Of a stretch of DNA of 52,471 nt, positions 45,132 to 52,471 are shown piece after piece. The notes under the pieces are model-generated. The model did no database searches, was not told where the DNA came from, and saw only the letters and a program-made list of their open reading frames with translations. The position numbers and the translations under genes are program-made. The first letter of the stretch is position 1, and every line of letters starts with the position of its first letter. The stretch is from Pelosinus fermentans (GTDB taxonomy: Bacteria > Bacillota > Negativicutes > DSM-13327), in contig DJJR01000040.1 of the NCBI GenBank assembly GCA_002434245.1, forward strand, positions 1 through 52,471, in the 5' to 3' direction.

Positions 45132-45530
45132 TTACCAGACGAAAGCTAATACTTCGCCGCCAAGTCCTTCGCGACGAGCTTGCTTATCAGTCATAATCCC
45201 CTTGGAAGTTGAAATAATTGCAACACCAAGGCCGCCCAACACGCGGGGCATTTGATCTTTTCTTGCATAAACACGTAATCCTGGTTTAGAAATACGCTTA
45301 ATGCCAGTAATTACCTTTTCACGATTAGGTCCATATTTTAAACTTGCTCTTAATACACCTTGTTTATCATCTTTAACAATTTCGAAATCTTTAATAAATC
45401 CTTCTGCTTTCAAAAGCTGCGCAATTGCTTGCTTAATTTTTGAGGCAGGAATTTCTACTTTGTCATGATAAACCGAGTTTGCATTACGAATACGAGTAAG
45501 CATATCTGCAATTGGATCGGTCATTACCAT
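45132..45530 (-). CDS. rpsH: 30S ribosomal protein S8
   Basis: 132 residues. [20 protein letters not shown] and [20 protein letters not shown] are typical. The first ATG at 45530 is ten bases after GGAGG; a second ATG two codons later would be sixteen bases away, so the first is kept. Confidence 0.97.
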   Translation of the reverse strand: MVMTDPIADMLTRIRNANSVYHDKVEIPASKIKQAIAQLLKAEGFIKDFEIVKDDKQGVLRASLKYGPNREKVITGIKRISKPGLRVYARKDQMPRVLGGLGVAIISTSKGIMTDKQARREGLGGEVLAFVW

Positions 45531-45555
45531 TTAAACATTACCTCCTTCCTGTAAT

Positions 45556-45741
45556 CTACCAGCTAGCCTTAGTTATCCCAGGAATGACACCTTTATAGCT
45601 CAATTCCCTAAAACAAATACGGCACATTTCAAATTTACGTAAATAACCATGTGGACGACCGCAAACTTTACATCTGTTGTACTTACGTACGCTAAACTTA
45701 GGTTCAAGTTTCCATTTTTCAATTAACGCTTTCTTGGCCAC
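45556..45741 (-). CDS. rpsN: 30S ribosomal protein S14 type Z
   Basis: 61 residues. The short zinc-binding form, with [20 protein letters not shown] giving four cysteine ligands. Confidence 0.98.
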   Translation of the reverse strand: MAKKALIEKWKLEPKFSVRKYNRCKVCGRPHGYLRKFEMCRICFRELSYKGVIPGITKASW

Positions 45742-45755
45742 GAGTGTCCCTCCTT

Positions 45756-46295
45756 TTACGCACTGAACGGCATGCCCATAAGCTTTAACAGTTCGCGTGC
45801 CTCTTCATCCGTTTTCGCAGTGGTTACGATAATAATATCCATACCACGAACTTTATCAACTTTTTCATACTCAATTTCAGGGAAAATCAATTGTTCTTTA
45901 ATACCCATAGTATAGTTGCCGCGACCATCAAAGGATTTTGGGCTAACACCGCGGAAATCGCGAACACGTGGTAATGCAATGTTTAGTAATTTATCTAAAA
46001 ACTCATACATACGTTGTCCACGCAGGGTAACTTTAGCGCCAATCGGCATACCTTCACGGATTTTAAATGCTGCAATTGATTTTTTCGCACGGGTTACTAC
46101 TGGTTTTTGACCGGCAATAATCGTCATATCATTAATGGCAACATCAAGGACTTTAGGATTGCTTACTGCTTCACCTACGCCCATGTTTAGAACCACTTTT
46201 TCAATTTTAGGGATTTCCATAATGTTTTTATAGCCAAATTTCTCCATCAGACCTTTAGCTACTTCATCACTATATTTTTCTTTCATTCTGGACAA
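45756..46295 (-). CDS. rplE: 50S ribosomal protein L5
   Basis: 179 residues. It shows [36 protein letters not shown] and the C-terminal [19 protein letters not shown]. It binds 5S rRNA and touches the P-site tRNA. Confidence 0.98.
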   Translation of the reverse strand: MSRMKEKYSDEVAKGLMEKFGYKNIMEIPKIEKVVLNMGVGEAVSNPKVLDVAINDMTIIAGQKPVVTRAKKSIAAFKIREGMPIGAKVTLRGQRMYEFLDKLLNIALPRVRDFRGVSPKSFDGRGNYTMGIKEQLIFPEIEYEKVDKVRGMDIIIVTTAKTDEEARELLKLMGMPFSA

Positions 46296-46320
46296 GTGTC
46301 GTTACCTCCTTTCTGCGTGA

Positions 46321-46653
46321 TTATTTATCGATTATTTCGCCACATTTTTTACAAGTACGAACTGATGCTCCGCTTGCAAGAGATGTTTTCTTAATACGTG
46401 TTGCTTGATCGCAAGCTGGGCACACCAGCATTACTTTTGCTGAATGCAGCGGAGCTTCTTTTACAATAATACCACCTTGAGGTAAGTTTTGCGAAGGTTT
46501 AGTATGACGTTTTACTGTGTTTAGTCCTTCAACTACAACTTTGCTCTTCTTAGGTAGTGCTTGAATGATTTTGCCGGTTTTACCTTTATCTTTACCAGAC
46601 AAAACTACGATCTTATCGCCTTTCTTGACGTGTAGTTTTTTCGCTTCTGACAT
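46321..46653 (-). CDS. rplX: 50S ribosomal protein L24
   Basis: 110 residues. The KOW motif ([20 protein letters not shown]) is near the N terminus. A C-terminal pair of CxxC motifs ([10 protein letters not shown] and CKKCGE) forms an optional zinc ribbon. Confidence 0.98.
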   Translation of the reverse strand: MSEAKKLHVKKGDKIVVLSGKDKGKTGKIIQALPKKSKVVVEGLNTVKRHTKPSQNLPQGGIIVKEAPLHSAKVMLVCPACDQATRIKKTSLASGASVRTCKKCGEIIDK

Positions 46654-46670
46654 CCCGGATACCTCCTAAC

Positions 46671-47039
46671 TTAGATTACTTCCGGCGCCAGCGAGATAAT
46701 CTTCATAAAGTCTTTCTCACGCAGTTCTCTCGCTACTGGCCCAAATATACGAGTTCCTCTAGGGCTTTTATCTTCCTTAATTATAACTGCGGCATTCTCA
46801 TCGAAGCGGATATAAGATCCATCAGGGCGACGTAAGCCTTTTTTCGAACGCACTACTACGGCTTTTACTACATCACCTTTTTTAACCATACCGCCAGGAG
46901 AAGCAGATTTTACTGCCGCAACAATAACATCACCAATGTTTGCATATCTACGGTAAGAACCGCCTAATGCTCTGATGCACATGATTTGTTTCGCACCGCT
47001 GTTATCGCCAACATTAAGAATCGTTTGTTGTTGAATCAT
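46671..47039 (-). CDS. rplN: 50S ribosomal protein L14
   Basis: 122 residues. [20 protein letters not shown] and the [20 protein letters not shown] signature are both present. Confidence 0.98.
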   Translation of the reverse strand: MIQQQTILNVGDNSGAKQIMCIRALGGSYRRYANIGDVIVAAVKSASPGGMVKKGDVVKAVVVRSKKGLRRPDGSYIRFDENAAVIIKEDKSPRGTRIFGPVARELREKDFMKIISLAPEVI

Positions 47040-47063
47040 CCTGTTCCCTCCTTTTGAAGGTTA

Positions 47064-47105
47064 GAGGTCGAGGTTCAATTTTACGAACTGCGAACTCCAA
47101 ACCTC
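47064..47105. repeat. Small decayed palindrome between rpsQ and rplN
   Basis: GAGGTCGAGGTTCAA at the left pairs partly with CCAAACCTC at the right. A similar element lies between rplD and rplC at 51256-51306. Both are short inserts in operon gaps that are otherwise very tight. Confidence 0.5.
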
Positions 47106-47107
47106 AC

Positions 47108-47371
47108 TTATTTAGCTCTTTCAATAATTTTCGTAACTCTCCAGCGCTTATCCTTAGACAGCGGACGAGTTTCCATAACTTCGACAATATCGCCAATATG
47201 GCTTTCATTGTTTTCATCATGGGCTTTAAATTTCACAGTCTTCTTAATGGATTTTTTGTAAAGAGGATGTTGCACTAAACGTTCTATTGCTACAACAATG
47301 GTTTTATCCATTTTATCACTAATTACTTTACCAAATTTAACTTTACGATCATTTCTTTCACTCACGTCCAA
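47108..47371 (-). CDS. rpsQ: 30S ribosomal protein S17
   Basis: 87 residues. [20 protein letters not shown] and [20 protein letters not shown] are typical of the OB-fold protein S17. The start is TTG at 47371 four bases after AGGAGG, or GTG two codons later with better spacing; the difference is trivial. Confidence 0.96.
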   Translation of the reverse strand: MDVSERNDRKVKFGKVISDKMDKTIVVAIERLVQHPLYKKSIKKTVKFKAHDENNESHIGDIVEVMETRPLSKDKRWRVTKIIERAK

Positions 47372-47436
47372 TTAGCCTCCTTCCGTTCTAACTTACACTT
47401 AACGGCATTATTACTTTAAGAACGTTTATCAGAACG

Positions 47437-47634
47437 CTACGCTTGCTTAATTTCTTGCTCACGTTGAATGGTCTTAACTCTGGCAATACTCTTTTTAACT
47501 TCTTTAATCCGCATAGGATTTTCCAATTGACCAGTAGCAAGTTGGAATCTGAGGTTAAATAATTCTTCTTTGAGTACAGCTATTTTTTGGTTAAGTTCAG
47601 TTGCGTTCATTTCACGGAAGTCTTTAACCTTCAT
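47437..47634 (-). CDS. rpmC: 50S ribosomal protein L29
   Basis: 65 residues. [20 protein letters not shown] and the [19 protein letters not shown] core are diagnostic. Twelve open codons upstream run antisense-free into the end of rplP, but the ATG at 47634 matches the family start. It overlaps rplP by 11 bases, so it is likely coupled. Confidence 0.97.
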   Translation of the reverse strand: MKVKDFREMNATELNQKIAVLKEELFNLRFQLATGQLENPMRIKEVKKSIARVKTIQREQEIKQA

Positions 47635-48079
47635 GTACTTCACCACCCACTTCTTCTTGCGGTTCAGCAACAGCTTCCCGTTTCACAAACTTTGTTTTGA
47701 TAGGAAGTTTATGAGCAGCCAAGCGCATAGCTTCTTTAGCCACTTCTTCGCTAACGCCATCCATTTCAAACATTACACGACCTGGTTTCACTACTGCTAC
47801 CCAGTATTCGGTTGAACCTTTACCGCTACCCATACGAGTTTCAGCAGGCTTTGCAGTAATTGGTTTATCTGGGAATATTTTAATCCAGACTTTACCACCA
47901 CGTTTAATGTAACGAGTCATCGCAATACGAGCTGCTTCGATTTGACGGTTAGTAATCCATGCTGGTTCTAACGCTGCCAATCCGAACTCGCCATGACTTA
48001 CGGTATTGCCTCTAGTTGCTTTACCTTTCATACGACCACGGAATTGTTTACGATGTTTCACTCTTTTTGGCAGTAGCAT
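47624..48079 (-). CDS. rplP: 50S ribosomal protein L16
   Basis: 151 residues. [20 protein letters not shown] and [20 protein letters not shown] are diagnostic. The C-terminal tail [16 protein letters not shown] is a few residues longer than in many relatives and acidic. Confidence 0.98.
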   Translation of the reverse strand: MLLPKRVKHRKQFRGRMKGKATRGNTVSHGEFGLAALEPAWITNRQIEAARIAMTRYIKRGGKVWIKIFPDKPITAKPAETRMGSGKGSTEYWVAVVKPGRVMFEMDGVSEEVAKEAMRLAAHKLPIKTKFVKREAVAEPQEEVGGEVHEG

Positions 48080-48747
48080 TATTTTTCGCTCCCTTCAACA
48101 GCGGCAGCGGCTTTTTTAGCTTCTGGCAAAATTTCACCTTTATAGATCCATACTTTTACGCCAATTAAGCCGTAAGTAGTATGTGCTTCAGCTGTACCAT
48201 AGTCAATATCAGCTCTAAGAGTGTGAAGAGGAATACTACCTTCACGGGCAGCTTCACTTCGAGCAATCTCAGCGCCGCCTAAACGACCGCCACACATTAC
48301 TTTAATACCTTTTGCGCCCATACGCATAGTGCGTTGGATGGATTGCTTCATAGCACGACGGAAAGCGATACGTCTTTCTAATTGAGCCGCAATATTTTCC
48401 GCAACCAATTGAGCATCAACGTCAGGCTGTCTAATTTCAGCAATGTTTATATCAACTTGCTTACCAGTAAGCGTTTTTAAATTCTTTTTCAATTCTTCAA
48501 TACCAGCGCCACCACGACCAATGATCATACCAGGTTTTGCTGTATGAATTACAACTTTAACACGGTTAGCCGCTCTTTCAATCACAACTTTGGATACACC
48601 CGCAGTGAAAGCCTTTGTTTTGATAAATTTACGAATTTTTAAATCTTCGTGTAAATTCGCTGCAAAGTCTTTACCAGCATACCACTTAGCATCCCAAGTC
48701 TTAATAATTCCAAGGCGTAAACCATGAGGATGAATTTTCTGACCCAC
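48079..48747 (-). CDS. rpsC: 30S ribosomal protein S3
   Basis: 222 residues. [14 protein letters not shown], the KH domain [19 protein letters not shown] and the C-terminal [14 protein letters not shown] are all present. Confidence 0.98.
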   Translation of the reverse strand: MGQKIHPHGLRLGIIKTWDAKWYAGKDFAANLHEDLKIRKFIKTKAFTAGVSKVVIERAANRVKVVIHTAKPGMIIGRGGAGIEELKKNLKTLTGKQVDINIAEIRQPDVDAQLVAENIAAQLERRIAFRRAMKQSIQRTMRMGAKGIKVMCGGRLGGAEIARSEAAREGSIPLHTLRADIDYGTAEAHTTYGLIGVKVWIYKGEILPEAKKAAAAVEGSEK

Positions 48748-48769
48748 TTTGTTTTCCCTCCTTCACTCG

Positions 48770-49102
48770 TTATCTTTCGTTTACAACAACTGTCACATGA
48801 CTGCTGCGTTTCAAAATTTTAAAAGCTTGCCCACGTGACCGCGGATGAATACGTTTCAAGGTAGGTCCTTGGTCAACATAAGCTGCGGAAACATAGAGTT
48901 TATCTGAATTTAAATCGTTATTGTGTTCTGCATTTGCAATGGCCGATTGGAGTACTTTTAACAGTACTTCAGATCCAACTTTCGGCGTATTTTTCAAAAT
49001 TGCATATGCTTCACCAACGTTTTTACCACGAATCAAGTCGATAACAACACGAATTTTACGTGGCGCAATGCGAATGTGTCTAGCAATTGCTTTAGCTTCC
49101 AT
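48770..49102 (-). CDS. rplV: 50S ribosomal protein L22
   Basis: 110 residues. [20 protein letters not shown] and the exit-tunnel loop [20 protein letters not shown] are diagnostic. Confidence 0.98.
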   Translation of the reverse strand: MEAKAIARHIRIAPRKIRVVIDLIRGKNVGEAYAILKNTPKVGSEVLLKVLQSAIANAEHNNDLNSDKLYVSAAYVDQGPTLKRIHPRSRGQAFKILKRSSHVTVVVNER

Positions 49103-49134
49103 ACACTAACCCCCTTCCAGTAACTATCACGAAA

Positions 49135-49416
49135 TTACCGTAATGATGTAGATCTTTCTGAACCAGAATGACCTTTATATGTCCGAGTAGGTGCAAACTC
49201 ACCTAGTTTGTGACCTACCATATCTTCAGTAATGTAGACAGGTACGTGTTTACGTCCATCATGTACCGCAACAGTATGTCCAACGAAATTAGGAAGAATG
49301 GTAGAACTACGCGACCAGGTCTTAATAACCTTTTTGTCGCCAGCTGCGTTCATTGCGTCAATTTTTTTCATCACGCTTGGATGAACATAAGGTCCCTTTT
49401 TAATTGATCTGGACAC
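49135..49416 (-). CDS. rpsS: 30S ribosomal protein S19
   Basis: 93 residues. It begins [20 protein letters not shown] and has [20 protein letters not shown] followed by [20 protein letters not shown]. Confidence 0.98.
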   Translation of the reverse strand: MSRSIKKGPYVHPSVMKKIDAMNAAGDKKVIKTWSRSSTILPNFVGHTVAVHDGRKHVPVYITEDMVGHKLGEFAPTRTYKGHSGSERSTSLR

Positions 49417-49460
49417 TTGATTAGCCTCCCTTCTCTATCCAGTTAGCCCTTAGGCTTTAA

Positions 49461-50288
49461 CTACTTCGTACGTCTTTTTACAATCATCTTGTTAGATGTT
49501 TTATTACGACGAGTCTTAACACCATAAGCATGTTTGCCCCAAGGTGTAACAGGATGTTTACGACCTACAGGTGAATGACCTTCACCACCACCATGTGGAT
49601 GATCGATAGGATTCATCGCAACACCACGGTTAGCAGGACGAATACCAAGCCAACGAGAACGGCCAGCTTTACCAATTGTAATGTTTTCATGTTCCAAGTT
49701 ACCCACTTGACCAATGGTAGCTTTACAATTAATATGCACTTTACGTTGTTCGCCAGAAGGCAATCTTAAAAGCGCATGCTCGCCTTCTTTTGCCATAAGT
49801 TGTGCAGATGCACCAGCGGAACGAACCATTTGTCCGCCTTTGCCGATTTTAAGTTCAATGTTATGAAGTTGGGTACCTACAGGGATATTTTTAATTGGTA
49901 ACGCATTACCTACTTTAATATCTGCCTCAGGACCACTCATAATTTTATCATCAACTTTTAGGCCATTAGGAGCTAAAATATAACGTTTTTCTCCGTCTGC
50001 ATAGTGTAATAGTGCAATACGAGCGGAACGGTTAGGATCATACTCAATTGTAGCTACTTTTGCTATGATTCCGTCTTTATTACGTTTGAAGTCAATGATT
50101 CTATACTGACGTTTATGACCGCCGCCTTGATGTCTAACAGTCATGCGACCTTGGTTGTTACGGCCAGCACGTTGTTGAAGAGTTTCAACTAGTGAACGTT
50201 CTGGTTTATTCGTAGTAATTTCTTCAAAATTAGACCCAGTCATAAATCTTCGACTTGGTGTATAAGGTTTAAAGCTTTTTACTGCCAT
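49461..50288 (-). CDS. rplB: 50S ribosomal protein L2
   Basis: 275 residues. [16 protein letters not shown] with [20 protein letters not shown] is the peptidyl-transferase-region signature, and [20 protein letters not shown] is in the N half. Confidence 0.98.
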   Translation of the reverse strand: MAVKSFKPYTPSRRFMTGSNFEEITTNKPERSLVETLQQRAGRNNQGRMTVRHQGGGHKRQYRIIDFKRNKDGIIAKVATIEYDPNRSARIALLHYADGEKRYILAPNGLKVDDKIMSGPEADIKVGNALPIKNIPVGTQLHNIELKIGKGGQMVRSAGASAQLMAKEGEHALLRLPSGEQRKVHINCKATIGQVGNLEHENITIGKAGRSRWLGIRPANRGVAMNPIDHPHGGGEGHSPVGRKHPVTPWGKHAYGVKTRRNKTSNKMIVKRRTK

Positions 50289-50318
50289 TATTGCCCCTCC
50301 TTTTCAATAAATTTCAGG

Positions 50319-50606
50319 CTATACGCCTTCAAAGAATTCTATATTCTGACCAGGAGCCAGTTTTACAATTGCTTTTTTATAATCCGGACGCTTACCTTCT
50401 GTTTTACCCATACGTTTCGTTTTACCCATAACGCGGATGGTGTGCACAGCTAGTACTTTTACTTTGAAAATTTGCTCTACAGCTTGACGAATTTCTACTT
50501 TGTTAACTTTCAAAGGTACAACAAATGTATACTTATTTTCTTCCATCATAGCAGCAGTTTTCTCCGTAACAAGCGGACGAATCAGTACATCTCGCAAATT
50601 CTGCAT
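50319..50606 (-). CDS. rplW: 50S ribosomal protein L23
   Basis: 95 residues. DVLIRPLVTEKTAAMMEENK at the start and the KVLAVHTIRVMGKTKRMG core are typical. L23 sits at the exit tunnel and docks trigger factor and SRP. It shares one base with the end of rplD. Confidence 0.98.
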   Translation of the reverse strand: MQNLRDVLIRPLVTEKTAAMMEENKYTFVVPLKVNKVEIRQAVEQIFKVKVLAVHTIRVMGKTKRMGKTEGKRPDYKKAIVKLAPGQNIEFFEGV

Positions 50607-51235
50607 TAGGCCAGCACCTCCTCAATACGGGTGATTGCTTCTTTTGTCACAAACACTTTGTCATGATACAAAAGATCGTATACATTTAAACTGCTGGAAG
50701 CTGGAATTGCCTTAACGCCAGGAATGTTACGAGCTGACTTTTCAACATTTTCTACAATTTCACCAGTAATAATTAAGCTTTTTTTGCTAGTTGCATCAAA
50801 ACCACTCAACATATTGATTACATTTTTAGTTTTTGGTGCATCAAAAGCAATGCTATCTACTACTACCAATTCTCCATCTTGAAGTTTTGCAGTTAAAGCA
50901 GATTTAATTGCTAAACGACGTTGTTTCCGTGGCATTCTGAATGCATAAGAACGTGGTTGCGGACCAAATGTAGTACCACCACCTACCCAAATTGGGGAAC
51001 GGGTACTACCAGCGCGCGCACGACCTGTGCCCTTTTGTTTCCAAGGCTTTCTACCGCCACCACGTACTAGACCTCTTGTTTTGGTTGAAGCTGTTCCTAA
51101 GCGTTGACTAGCAAGCTGCATTACTACAGCTTGATGCAGTACCGCTTCATTTACTTCCACACCAAAAACGCTATCATTTAATTCTAATTCACCGGTTTTT
51201 GCTCCAGTGATATCATATACTGCTACTTTCGGCAT
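50606..51235 (-). CDS. rplD: 50S ribosomal protein L4
   Basis: 209 residues from MPKVAVYDITGAKTGELELN at 51235, with GGAGG nine bases upstream. An earlier in-frame start at 51268 lacks support. The loop GGRKPWKQKGTGRARAGSTR is diagnostic. Confidence 0.97.
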   Translation of the reverse strand: MPKVAVYDITGAKTGELELNDSVFGVEVNEAVLHQAVVMQLASQRLGTASTKTRGLVRGGGRKPWKQKGTGRARAGSTRSPIWVGGGTTFGPQPRSYAFRMPRKQRRLAIKSALTAKLQDGELVVVDSIAFDAPKTKNVINMLSGFDATSKKSLIITGEIVENVEKSARNIPGVKAIPASSSLNVYDLLYHDKVFVTKEAITRIEEVLA

Positions 51236-51255
51236 ATAGCACATCCTCCTTTCGT

Positions 51256-51306
51256 GGTCGAGGTTCAAGATTTGAAGTAAGTAACACTAACACCAAACCT
51301 AGAACC
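51256..51306. repeat. Small decayed palindrome between rplD and rplC
   Basis: GGTCGAGGTTCAAG at the left and ACCAAACCTAGAACC at the right are imperfect inverted repeats, related to the element at 47064. Confidence 0.45.
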
Positions 51307-51313
51307 AACGAGA

Positions 51314-51955
51314 TTATTTCTTAGGCTTTACTGTATTCTTGATCAGCATAAAGCTTCCTTTAGGACCAGGAATACCGCCTTTTATTAAAATTAAATTCCG
51401 TTCAGCATCGACTCTTACAACCGTCAAGCGCTGCACAGTAACTTTTTGATTACCCATACGTCCTGGTAATTTTTTACCTTTGAATACTTTACCGCCGCCG
51501 CCGCTCATCCGAGGTCCCATGGAACCTGGCTCACGATGGGATTTAGAACCATGGGCCATCGGTCCACGTCTAAAGTTCCAGCGTTTGATAACACCGGCAA
51601 AACCTTTACCTTTTGCAGTACCAGTAACATCAACGATTTCGCCTTCAGTGAATATATCTACGCCAATTTCTTGACCAATTGTATATTCAGATGCTTCAGT
51701 TAATCGAATTTCTTTGATCAGTTTAACAGGTTTTACACCCGCTTTGGCAAAATGACCTTTCATTGGGCTAGTAACTTTTTTATCTTTAACAGTGCCAAAA
51801 CCCAATTGCACCGCATTGTAGCCATCATTTTCAACTGTTTTATTTTGCAGTACAACACTGTTTCCTGCTTCAATTACAGTAACAGGAACCAATTTACCAT
51901 CTTGCGTAAAAATTTGTGTCATACCAAGTTTTTTACCTAAAATTCCTTTAGCCAT
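51314..51955 (-). CDS. rplC: 50S ribosomal protein L3
   Basis: 213 residues. It begins [16 protein letters not shown] and has [20 protein letters not shown] and [20 protein letters not shown], the loop that reaches the peptidyl-transferase centre. Confidence 0.98.
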   Translation of the reverse strand: MAKGILGKKLGMTQIFTQDGKLVPVTVIEAGNSVVLQNKTVENDGYNAVQLGFGTVKDKKVTSPMKGHFAKAGVKPVKLIKEIRLTEASEYTIGQEIGVDIFTEGEIVDVTGTAKGKGFAGVIKRWNFRRGPMAHGSKSHREPGSMGPRMSGGGGKVFKGKKLPGRMGNQKVTVQRLTVVRVDAERNLILIKGGIPGPKGSFMLIKNTVKPKK

Positions 51956-51969
51956 TATTACACCTCCTC

Positions 51970-52281
51970 CTACAGCTTGATTTCAATGTCGACGCCAGCC
52001 GGAAGATCCAGACGCATTAACGCATCAACGGTCTTGGAAGTCGGCTCAAGAATGTCAATCAGACGTTTGTGGGTACGCATTTCAAATTGTTCCCGGGAAT
52101 CTTTATTGACATGTGGTGAACGCAGGACAGTGAAAATATTTTTCTCCGTAGGAAGTGGAATTGGCCCGGAAACCATTGCACCTGTTCTTTTTGCAGTGTC
52201 CACTATTTTAACCGCACTTTGATCCAGTGCTTTATGATCATATGCTTTAAGACGAATTCTGATTTTTTGTTGTTTAGCCAT
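51970..52281 (-). CDS. rpsJ: 30S ribosomal protein S10
   Basis: 103 residues. [20 protein letters not shown] and [20 protein letters not shown] followed by [20 protein letters not shown] are diagnostic. It is the first gene of the S10 operon and the partner of NusB in antitermination. GGAGG precedes the ATG. Confidence 0.98.
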   Translation of the reverse strand: MAKQQKIRIRLKAYDHKALDQSAVKIVDTAKRTGAMVSGPIPLPTEKNIFTVLRSPHVNKDSREQFEMRTHKRLIDILEPTSKTVDALMRLDLPAGVDIEIKL

Positions 52282-52398
52282 TGTATTTCCTCCTTATCGC
52301 CCAGTTTCTAGAACGGACATTCTCCGTGAAAATTCCCCCCGCACCTTGCAGGCAACCTTTCACGTCATCGCATGTTTGTAAAAAACTCTAAACCATTT

Positions 52399-52430
52399 TG
52401 ATTGGGGCGACTACTGTCAGCCGCCCCAAT
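52399..52430 (-). other. Hairpin between tuf and rpsJ
   Basis: GATTGGGGCG pairs with CGCCCCAATC around a 12-base loop, seven bases after the tuf stop. In the tuf direction it is followed by AAAATGG, not a U-run, so it may let transcription continue into the S10 operon or mark an RNA-processing site. Confidence 0.7.
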
Positions 52431-52436
52431 CATTTT

Positions 52437-52471
52437 CTTACGCTTCAATCGCAGTAACTACGCCAGCGCCA
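52437..52471 (-). CDS. tuf: Elongation factor Tu, C-terminal end (partial)
   Basis: Only the last ten codons are in the window, reading GAGVVTAIEA and stop, the typical C terminus of EF-Tu. Its place just upstream of rpsJ matches the str-S10 junction. The rest lies beyond the right edge. Confidence 0.85.

Overview
This window looks like an endospore-forming, low-GC Firmicute. The best guess is Negativicutes, family Sporomusaceae (Pelosinus- or Sporomusa-like), but that placement is inferred from gene order and protein flavour, not from a search. Supporting signs are the unbroken S10-spc-alpha ribosomal supercluster running into ecfA1-ecfA2-ecfT, the zinc-type S14, L36 and adenylate kinase, a CwlD-type spore-cortex amidase, the cdaA-cdaR-glmM-glmS order, and a glmS self-cleaving ribozyme. 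Nearly all genes lie on the minus strand; the clear exceptions are a transglycosylase and several small genes at 24.2-28.8 kb.

Layout from left to right. 0-1.4 kb is a decayed AT-rich border with an IS110-family transposase remnant that cuts a small gene. 1.4-9.3 kb holds a histidine phosphatase and the cell-wall precursor / cyclic-di-AMP block: cdaA, cdaR, an FAD protein, glmM, then a 5' leader with a 19-codon mini-ORF and a glmS ribozyme, then glmS. 9.3-10.7 kb is a branched-chain aminotransferase with an attenuator-like leader. 10.7-18.9 kb is a complete arginine operon, argCJBDFGH, with a promoter overlapped by two ARG-box-like palindromes. 18.9-24.0 kb holds a CHASE-PAS-GGDEF-HD-GYP protein, a YbaK-type deacylase, a LigB/MEMO-like protein and cwlD.

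24.2-29.6 kb is the accessory part. It has a GT51 transglycosylase, a secreted protein, and a run of very small genes with strong ribosome binding sites, among them a CxxC mini-protein, a 32-residue and a 29-residue membrane peptide. It also has two related sequences that look like truncated 5' ends of group II introns, each placed just downstream of a terminator hairpin. This island separates rpsI from cwlD, which are close together in Bacillus subtilis.

29.6-36.4 kb holds rpsI, rplM, truA, a HelD-type helicase and the ECF transporter module. 36.7-52.5 kb is the ribosomal supercluster from rplQ and rpoA back to rpsJ, ending in the 3' tip of tuf. Four related palindromic intergenic repeats punctuate 25-36.6 kb, and two of them bracket helD.

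The well-understood parts are ordinary. The items most worth a second look are the glmS leader architecture, the ilvE attenuator, the putative intron 5' fragments, the small-protein island and the dispersed palindromes. No large undescribed multi-gene system was recognised.
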